A stretch of 64,000 nt of DNA, taken from NCBI GenBank assembly GCA_949987565.1, contig OX465110.1:16408394-16472393 (forward strand). The letters run 5' to 3'. A program made the position numbers and the translations under genes. This document shows, one piece after another, positions 12,201 to 21,200 of this stretch. The stretch's first letter is position 1. Every line of letters begins with the position of its first letter. The notes beneath the pieces were generated by a model. The model made no database searches, was not told the origin of the DNA, and saw only the letters and a program-made list of their open reading frames with translations. Source of the stretch: Luidia sarsii. Taxonomy: Eukaryota; Echinodermata; Asteroidea; Paxillosida; Luidiidae.

Positions 12201-15200
12201 AGTGTCTTACAGAGTACCAGCAAGTAGGGACCTAACTAGTCATGTTGGCACCAATATCTAGTGGCACATCTATAGAGTGTTACAAATACATTTCAATACA
12301 GGACAGTATACTAATGTATGTGTTTGATGGTTTACAGAATTGAAATGCGGTCCTGAGTTCAAAGTAGACTTTGAAGAGGCAAAGCGATTTAGATAACAGT
12401 ATCAGGTTTCTTACAGATTTACTTCCTGTATTGGTATCATTGTAGTCCCAAATGATATTTGAAAGGACCTTGTCATCGTGATTCTAGTAATTTGGTTTCT
12501 AGTATTGGTTTGGTTGGTAGAACTAGAAGTGTCACACTTTCTCTTTCTTAGCCTTGAGGGGACTTTGAAGGAAACTGCCTTCAGTGAGTTCAGGGATTTT
12601 CTGTATGTTCTCCTCCCCAGGAGCTTGTTGTGCTTTCTTGTATCCCCATTGCTGCCCATTGTTCCTCCCAGACACCACAATGAGTGGGTTTCAACCTTGA
12701 CCCCAGGCAGCCCCTTTTTATGTTCCTCTGGGCTCTCCTGCCAGAGAGCTTGTATGTCCCAGGAGCGAAACAATGAGTCGCCCTCCCGACCAACTCCGAA
12801 GACAACAGCCAACAAAGGAACTTCAGGGTCATCCCTTTAGCGCATGTTGTTGTGGATCAGTCCCATGGATGAGGTCACTGTGTGAAGCCCTCTGATGGAA
12901 TTTATCTGTGTACACAAGTATACAAGCCTGCCCCTGTACATGTACAGTATATGTACGTGTAGTGTACCTCTCACAAATGCCTCCCTCTCTCTCCTCCCCT
13001 CCCTCCTCCCCTCCTCTCCTCTCCCCTCCCCTCCCCTCCCCTCCCATCCCCCTCCCCTCCTCTCCTCTCCTCTCCCCTCCCTCACCTCCCTCCTGTCCCT
13101 TCCTCCCCTCCCGTCCCTCCCCTCCCCTCCCGTCCCCTCCCCTCCTGCAATGCCACTGGATGTTGCCAACACCCCTACGACTCCAACAAGTGGTATCTTC
13201 CAACAACAAAGTTGGAGCCCTGATGAATCATATCATTTTTCCCTGTGTGGAGTGCATCCATCTCCAGTGGTTGTAATATACTGTGTACAGTATACAATAT
13301 ACATGTATGAATGCCGTGGCACAGCTGTTGAATGTGTACATGGTATGATGGTATAGATGCATGAGGCCACATCACGCAGTTCAAGTCACTGTTTGTGGTT
13401 TTGGAAGAGGGAAAAAAAATGGTGTTTGTCTTTTTGGTAGTGGCTCATTTTATTTGGTAGTTCTTTTTTTTTTAGGTGGAGGTTGGGGTTGTGTTGTTGC
13501 CATAGCAATGGTCTCCTACTGGTAGGGAGTTTCTTGTGGGAGAGTCCACCTTCTGTTTGGTGGGGGTGTGATGATGCTGAGGGCCACTTGAACATCCACA
13601 AACAAGCTGGCCGGGGTGAGCATGACAGGATAAGGGTATCCAGTAGGCACTTCCTGTGGTCTGCTCCCCATATGTTCTCTGTAGTACAGTAAGGATGTAG
13701 GCAGGCAGGCAGGCAGGCAGGCAAGCAAGCAGGCAGGCAGGCAGGCACGAAGCAAAGCACACTGGGTACATGTATCACTCACACAGACTGAACCCGAGAG
13801 TCTGCACACACTCGGTGATGGTACTGATTCTTTTGGCACTTCCCGGAGTCAAGCAGACCAGATATTCTAACGAACAACTTCCTCGTTTTCATCCAAGAAT
13901 TGTGGCCAGGTAGTTTGTGTCTTTAAGTTTTGGTGGACTCGCAGTGATACAGATTGGGATGGTTGTGTTTTCATTGGGGATTTTTTTTTAATTTTTTTTT
14001 TACAGAGGCCGTGCTCTTCTCAATTGGTTTCTATTTGGTCCATGTCGTGAGTTTTCTGCAAAACCACCTCTGAGCAGCATTGCATAATCATCAATAATTT
14101 GTGTGCCTTTCCTTATGAATGTTTAAACAATTAAACATACATGTACTGTATACATCTTTTCAGTGAATGGGCTATTGTCGCCATACTTTTACACTTACAG
14201 TTGTAATTGTGAATTGAGTTTTGGTGTTGGTTCAGTGCATCATTGGTTGAGGGTGCTTCAAATGTGCTGAAATTGTTTTGTTACTTATGAAATGATGACG
14301 TTTGCTTGCAAATGATGCTGAAGACTGACGTTCATGACTTACAGTATATATCACTGTGTATTATCCTACATGTACTATGAAATTGAATGATACAGTACAT
14401 GTACATTTATATACATGTATACACTGTACACACATGTACATGTATGTGTACACCGTACATTTTCATCCATGTGAACATTGACATGTGCCGGTAAAAGGTG
14501 GATTACTGGGATCATGAAGCTCAGACGAGTAAAAACTATTAGTTGATAAAAAACAAACATGTATGTACCTGTACTCCAGATGTGCACTACAATTATAATG
14601 CTTTTTATTTTCTCTAACAATGTCTAGATGTGGTTTTGCACTTTGAAATGTCTGTGTACATGTATCTCTCCTCTGGAGAATGGATGCAGAAATCTGCATC
14701 CCTGTGTTGACTCAGAACATCAGTCTGATTGTTGCCAGCATGTGGTGCACAACACCTGGTTTATACATGGACAGGCAAACTGTATGGGAGGTGCATGGTG
14801 CCTCATCAGTGCATAGAGCAAGGAAAGCTAAGTGGTTGTGCTGTGCCAATGAGTCCTGCATTTACTGTGTAGCATCATGCTGAAAAGTCCCAAGTGCAAC
14901 ATCCCTTTGGCTTTTTTTAGGGGGAGATGGTCCTTGGATGAGTCCAATAACTCCACCTCCTGACCATTACTGCCAACTGGTTGTGATTCCCCATTCAAAA
15001 GCTCAACATTGTAATGAGGTTTTATCAATAGAACATGGCTTGAAAGGTGGAGATTCTATTGAGAGTCTTGTGCCTCATCATGCTGATGCAAGATTAATGG
15101 ACATTAAATGTACTCTGTTTACATCAAGGTACGGACACTTGCTGCACTGGCAATGAACAGATTAAGTTTGCATTTGACTAGTTTTCAACTTCTCATACAG

Positions 15201-18200
15201 GTAACCTTCTCCTTGTATTCATCAGCATTTGAAAGATGTTTTATTGGATGATTGACCTTGGGCAAGTGTGGCTACTGTGGGCTTGTCCTCTCGAGTCTCG
15301 ATTATAGCTGAGTGCTAGCCACTGCCATGGTGCACGCCCCGTGTTTGGTTTGGGTTGCATCAGAAGTGGTAAGGGGATCTTCACAAACACACACACACTC
15401 ACTCTGCCTAGACCTGCATGCAGTTGGTACCCATGGCGTGCTACGTAAACACAGCGAGTCACAAAGAAAAGTTTCTGCTTCGGCAATTTTTTGAGCAGCG
15501 GTGGACAAAAACATATCTCGGTGTGTGTGTGGGAGTGACTTGAAAATGGGCTGCATTGTCCAGCATTGAAGCATCACACCACTATATACATGTACCTTCA
15601 TTTTGAAAAGATCTAATTTTTGCAATGTTTCTGCCACATCTACATGTACAGTACGTCAGTGCATTAGAAATTGGTATATTTGAGTGGTTTTAGTCATTGA
15701 TAATCTTAAGTGAAGTTTTTGGGTTTTTTTACGTGATGGGCGTGAGATTTTTGTGTCTTCTGTGATGCAGCATTGTTGAGATTCTGATTGCAGAAAAGAA
15801 GTTTTCATGCATGGTTGTTCACTGTGCAGCTATTACGTGTACAGTGTTACTTACATGTACATGTACATGTACATGTATCTGATGTTCATGATCATGGTGG
15901 GTTACATGTGGGTTACATGTGCAAGGGAGGAACCAGTTTCTCATCTTATGGAGATCAATTCCTGATTTACATGCAAAAACCTGTATAATTTTGAAGAAAA
16001 AAAGGGTCATGCAAATTGCCTGTTTCTCAAAGGCAACATTGTTATCAGTTAAGTGATTTCTTGTTTTAAAAGTATTTCTCCTCACAAGTTACATATAAAG
16101 AAATGGCAGGAGTGTGTCCCAAGAGTCAGTGATTGGCATATTGAGGAAGTTGATGTTGGGAAGAAAGAACTCTGTGCTAGTATCGCGTCTCATTCTGCAC
16201 TATCGTTGGACCATACAGTCTCATGCATCTTGTGAGGTCACTATACTAGTACAAGCAGTAGCCTTGGATACTGGCTTGACCTTCCCAGAGCCTTATCAAT
16301 GCCATCCACATGGAGGGGTCTCTGTTGCAGTTGTGGTCTTGTTTTTGAACACGTAGTTAATGTCATTGTATGATGATGAGGAGGAGGAAATGCCTGATGA
16401 AACCTTAAGGCTTCTGAAGTACATGGGTTGAACATCATTTTGTTGCAGAGAGACGAAAATTGTGATTCAGAAAAGAAAGAAAGAGAGTCCTTCTTTTGTG
16501 AAGATGGTGACTGGGTCAAGATTTTGCTCAATTTGTTTTTCTCTTTTCTTTTCTCTGCCTCATTGTTTATGCAGAGTTTCCTGAAGGGGCTGAGGGGACT
16601 CAGGAAGTGGAGGCTTCGGCCGTCGGGCAAATTGGCGATATCCAGGAAGTGGAGGAGATGGACCAGAGAGGCCGGACTGTCAGCACCAGAGAGACGAGGT
16701 CGAACAGCAGCCAGCATGCGGCAACGCAGAGCAGGAGCACAAAGGCGGCGGCAGCAGCAGGCGGCGGCGGCGGCGGTGCCAAGGCCCACAGGCTGCCCGC
16801 CAAAGGGGAGAGGCCGGGACTGCGGCGGACCCAGCGCAAGAACGCCGCCCAGAGGTACAAGCTGGGCAAGCTGGCAGCTGCCGAGGAGAGCCGGATGATC
16901 GGGGCCGAGCTGCGCAGCGAGCGGCGCCGGTCCACGGAGAGCATCTCCCGGGGGAAGCAGCCGTCGAGCGCCCCGGCCAAGAAAACCAGAGCCACGGCCA
17001 AAGCAGCCGCCGAAAGTCCGTCGGGAAACAAGGCCGAGGAGGACGGCAGGGAGACAAGCAGTGAGAGGAGCAGGCCGATTCGGAGCGGGGGCCCCAGGGG
17101 GCAGACGGGAAGCCCGTCGGCGCACAGGCAGGTCAGAGGTGGCGTCGCGGAGATGGGTCGCACCAAAGATGGGGCTCCTGCCTCCTCGACTGAGTCAGAT
17201 CTGCAGCCCTTGAATCTGGCCACGGGGAGTGTCGGCTCCAATCGCAAGGGGCCGACGGAAACAGGTGAGAGGCCCCCTCAGCCGGAGGATGACAGCAAGG
17301 CCGGGAGTGACCTGCCCTCGGCCTCAGCCTCAGCCTCAGCCTCTGCTGCCGCTGCCTCTGCCTCTGCCTCTGCCTCTTCCCCTGCCCCTGGCAAAGGCAG
17401 CGACTCGCCCGAGCTGCATCCCGGCGAGGCAGACGCGGAGCCCGGCCAGGGAGGAGAGGCGGTGCGCGGCCGGGACGACTCCGGCTCTGCCGGCCCCCGT
17501 GCCCCTCCGGAGGAAGTCGGGGCTGAGTCAGTCTCGCAGAGTGACAGCCCGAGTGGGGAGAGGACACTGACGCCATCCAGGGAGATGGGCTCGGTGATGA
17601 TGATGATGTTGGCCACGGACTGCAATGGAGAGACCGACAAGGGCTCCACCGACCAGCAGCCGGCGGGATCAGCCTCCGATGACACATCCCAAAGTGCTGA
17701 CTGGAAAAAGGTAAAAAGGATCCCTAAGCCTTGTGCGCTATTGCCGGATAATAATTCCTAGGATAGCAGTCCTCACGTCTGCCCCCACCTGAGTCTCTGT
17801 CTTTGTTGGAGTAAGGAAGTGGGGTCTTCAAAGTTAGATTTCCCCGCCTCGTTATGAAAAGAAAGAAAATGTTGGCTATAAACATGTTTCAAGATTCATT
17901 TTCTTATCAGGAGTGGATTTCACAAAGCCTTACGATCATGCTTCGTAACTCAACTTATGATGGATAAGTCATAACCCATCATTAGTTGTGATACATGTAC
18001 ATGTACATGGTATGGTTTCTGTGCATCGCTCATTGTCTTGTGTTTGATCGTAAGTTACGATGGGTTTGGTGAAATGAACTGCTGACCTGGTTAAAGTGAC
18101 ACAGTATATCATTGCTCTCAGTCTCAACAACTGTAAATGACATCTTCATACGCATTTCTTTAAGAAAGAATAAAAATAGAAAAATAACATTGTGACTATA

Positions 18201-21200
18201 AAGAAATAAATCACTTCAAAGAAAGAAATCATTTCAACCTAGAAGATGAAGGTGATAGTGGTTAGGCGTCACATAGGCACAGACTCTTTAGAGAGCAGTT
18301 GCCACTGCACCTGAAAGTCAGGTGAGAGATATTGGGTAAACTTGTGTACACTTATGAACAGGTGTAAAAGTGACTCTCTCGTTGGCAGGTTAATTGGTTA
18401 GGTGTCGCCTGTCTGTCACTTACATGTACTTCACTCACTAAAATAGTGCCAAGGCTGGTTTTCTTAGTAGCATCCAGGCGGGGATGAGTTTGGGTGGCCT
18501 TTCCAGCTCAGACAGTCGGAGCCATCCATGTCATTTCACTCCAGTCATCAGTCCATCGAGTGTCATAGAGATTTGGTTAAAATCAATTATTATGAGTAAC
18601 GATAGCTGGAAAACGACACTAGTCAATAACCCAGTCCGGTCAACTTTTTTTCTTTCTTTCTTTTTGATCGATGACAAAGTCCCAGTCATTTTTTTTCTCA
18701 ATTTGTTTTTGTCTGATTCTAATATTGTATAATTTCTTAAAATTTAGTGGGCCTGACGTTTCGGACCTTTCTCAAAGGCAGAGTCTCTGCCTTTGAGAAA
18801 GGTCCTGCTAGGATCGAAACGTCAGGCCCACTAAATTTTAAGATTTGCATTTTGGTAATTTTAGTCAGTAAGCAGTTTGCAACATTTTTGTATATCATTG
18901 TATAATTTCAGTAGCAAAGATTTTTGATTGGTTTTTTTTTCTTATCTTTTTTTTAATCATATCACTACATTATTAATGGATGAAATTGCTTCTGAAATGT
19001 GTGGTGCTGAAGCATTTTTGGCCTGTTTCGTAAACATGATAAAGAAAGAAATCACTTCAGAGAAAGGAATAATTTTAGACTAGTTGGCTATTCATCTGTT
19101 ATTTCTGTGATGCCAGTAATTTGCGTTTTCTTCTTTGCATTGTGGGCAGTGCTTCAAACGACGTCGGCCGATGGAGGAGGGTAACACCAACCTGACCTGC
19201 CCGGTCTGCTACAAGGAGTTTGGCAACAAGCACAGCCTGACCGTCCACTTCAGGGAGCACAACACCATCACCGGCGACGGCACCATGCACGCCTGCAAGC
19301 TGTGCGGCAAGAAGCTGAGCTCCACCAGCTCCCTGGACCGCCACATGCTGATCCACTCGGGCGAGAGGCCCCACCACTGCCCCCTCTGCCCGATGTCCTT
19401 CACCACCAACGGCAACATGCGCCGCCACATCCGCACCCACGAGAAGGCCAACGGCGGGACCATGGATGGCGAGTACGTCTCCGAGGTGCTGTACGGCAAG
19501 CAGCGGCGGCGCATCGCAGCCAAGCGCTTGCTGGAAGCGGAGGAGGCCGAGGCCGAGTCCGGCCCCACCAAGCGCCCGGCCGTGACTGCGAAGGAGAGCC
19601 CGACCAAGGTCCGGCTCAAGGAGGAGGACCTGACCTGCCCAATCTGCAGCAAGACCTTCCTGAGCCACTACGGGCTGCAGACCCACATGGAGCTGCACCC
19701 CAACGTGCTCATCAAGTGCGAGCAGTGCGAGGCCACCTTCAAGAACCACCGCGGCCTGCGCATGCACGTCCTGATGTCGCACAAGAAGGCCAGCCCCGTC
19801 AAGCCCGCCCCCGCCCCGGACGTGCCCCTGGGCTTCCAGGACCTGGGCTACGTGGCGGACATCTCCTGCAGCAAGTTCCCGCTCATCGCGCAGGAGTGGT
19901 GCGAGCGCAACGTCCGGCGCTGCAACAGCACCGTGCACCGTTTCATCTGCCCGCTGTGCACCAAGGCGTTCCCTTGCTCCAGTGCCCTCGAACTGCACAG
20001 GAAGAAGAACCACTCGACAAAGTCAGACATTACGGCCAGCCACGCCGTGGAGAACATCACTGTCCATGATGGCAAGGAGAACCTCCCCTCTGATAACGCT
20101 GAGCCGACCAACTCCAAAGACAAGTATTACGAGCAGCTTCGACAGAAGTATCCCACTCAGGAACAGTTCATGGCTACCTTGCTTCTCAAACCCAGCCCCT
20201 CGCCCATGGACGAGAGCAAAGCGTCTCACCCCCAGGTGTCCCTTGTGCAACTGAAGGCCCCCACCAAGACCAGCATCCTGCCATCTCTGAGTGTCTCCGA
20301 GGCGGTCCACGCAGAGAGGGACTTTGCCGACGTGGGGAAAATCCTAACCCTGACCACCTCGGCATCCAGCAATCCGCTGCTGATGCTGAAGCATCTTAGC
20401 CGCGGGGTGAAGCAGTCCCCGGTCAAAGGGTCTGCCCTGGCGCCGACTTCCACCGTCTCGATGTTGAAACCCAAGGCCAAGGTCAGCAGCTTCACTGCCG
20501 CCAAACCCCCACCGGCTCATTCCCACTTCCCGGGGCGAGGCAAAGCCCCACAGGCCGACCACGAGCCGAGATCGCCGGACACGGCGACGGAGATGCACTT
20601 CCCGACCGAGGTCGCGAGGGACGAGCGCAAGATGGACCAGACCGCCGACGCATGCCAGGAAACTCCGTCCGAGTTGGGAACGGCGTCGGAGCGCGTGCCG
20701 ACCGAGCGGCCGGAGAAATCCTCAGCCGACGACAAGGCCAACAAGAAGCACACCTGCAAGTACTGCCAAGAGACCTTCCCCCAGTACAGCTCCTTGAAGA
20801 TCCACCTCAGAACTCACATGGGGCTGACGCCGTTCAAGTGCCTGCTGTGCGACTACTCCAGCGCGGACAAGAGCACCCTCGTCCGGCACATGAGGACCCA
20901 CAGTGGCGAGAGACCCTACTCCTGCAAGATGTGCGACTTTCCCTTCACCACGAAGGCCAACTGCGAGCGCCACATCAAGAAGCGACACGGCAAGGAGTCC
21001 AAACTGGAGATTGAGATGAGCATCACTCACAACTCGGGCAGCGTAGTTGGCGACCCGACCTCCGGCAAGTTCCGCACCCCCGACACCTTGTGCAAGCTGT
21101 GCAACCGCGAGTTCCGGTTCTTCAGGGATTTGCAGAACCACTTGAAGGTGCACCAGCAGACGCCCAGCAAGCCCTTCTTCTGTCTCAAGTGCCAGACGGG

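Larger units (their letters stand above)
858..16574 (+). other. RREB1 intron 1 (15.7 kb): repeats only, no supported gene
   Basis: The stretch is AT-rich, with T-runs and TACATG stutters. It contains a GA microsatellite (3046-3372), GGGA (7677-7722), pyrimidine (12983-13146) and GGCA (13699-13747) simple repeats, TTAA-flanked MITEs (7116-7475, 8179-8606, fragment 10835-11040), TIR elements (5598-5843, 9428-9678) and a retroposon piece (6868-6928). The open frames on either strand are low-complexity or repeat-derived. I find no conserved exon. It ends in a pyrimidine tract and ATGCAG. Confidence 0.6.
17711..19149 (+). other. RREB1 intron 2 with two repeat insertions
   Basis: The 1439-nt intron is bounded by GTAAAA and TTGTGGGCAG. 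It holds a terminal-inverted-repeat element (17915-18075) and a complete palindromic retroposon (18737-18896) with a 13 bp target-site duplication. The rest is AT-rich with no coding signal. Confidence 0.75.

Noticed and set aside
12829..13356. Pro/Ser- and Gly/Glu-rich frames of up to 153 codons
   Set aside because: Caused by the pyrimidine repeat at 12983-13146.
13386..13839. Cys-Leu-Pro-Ala repeat protein on the minus strand
   Set aside because: Translation of the GGCA microsatellite.
16241..17247. Minus-strand frames of 215-294 codons opposite RREB1 exon 2
   Set aside because: GC-rich antisense shadow of a real exon; Arg/Ala/Pro composition only.
19099..20013. Minus-strand 304-codon frame opposite RREB1 fingers
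   Set aside because: Antisense shadow of repeated finger codons (Val/Ala/Gly-rich), no domain.
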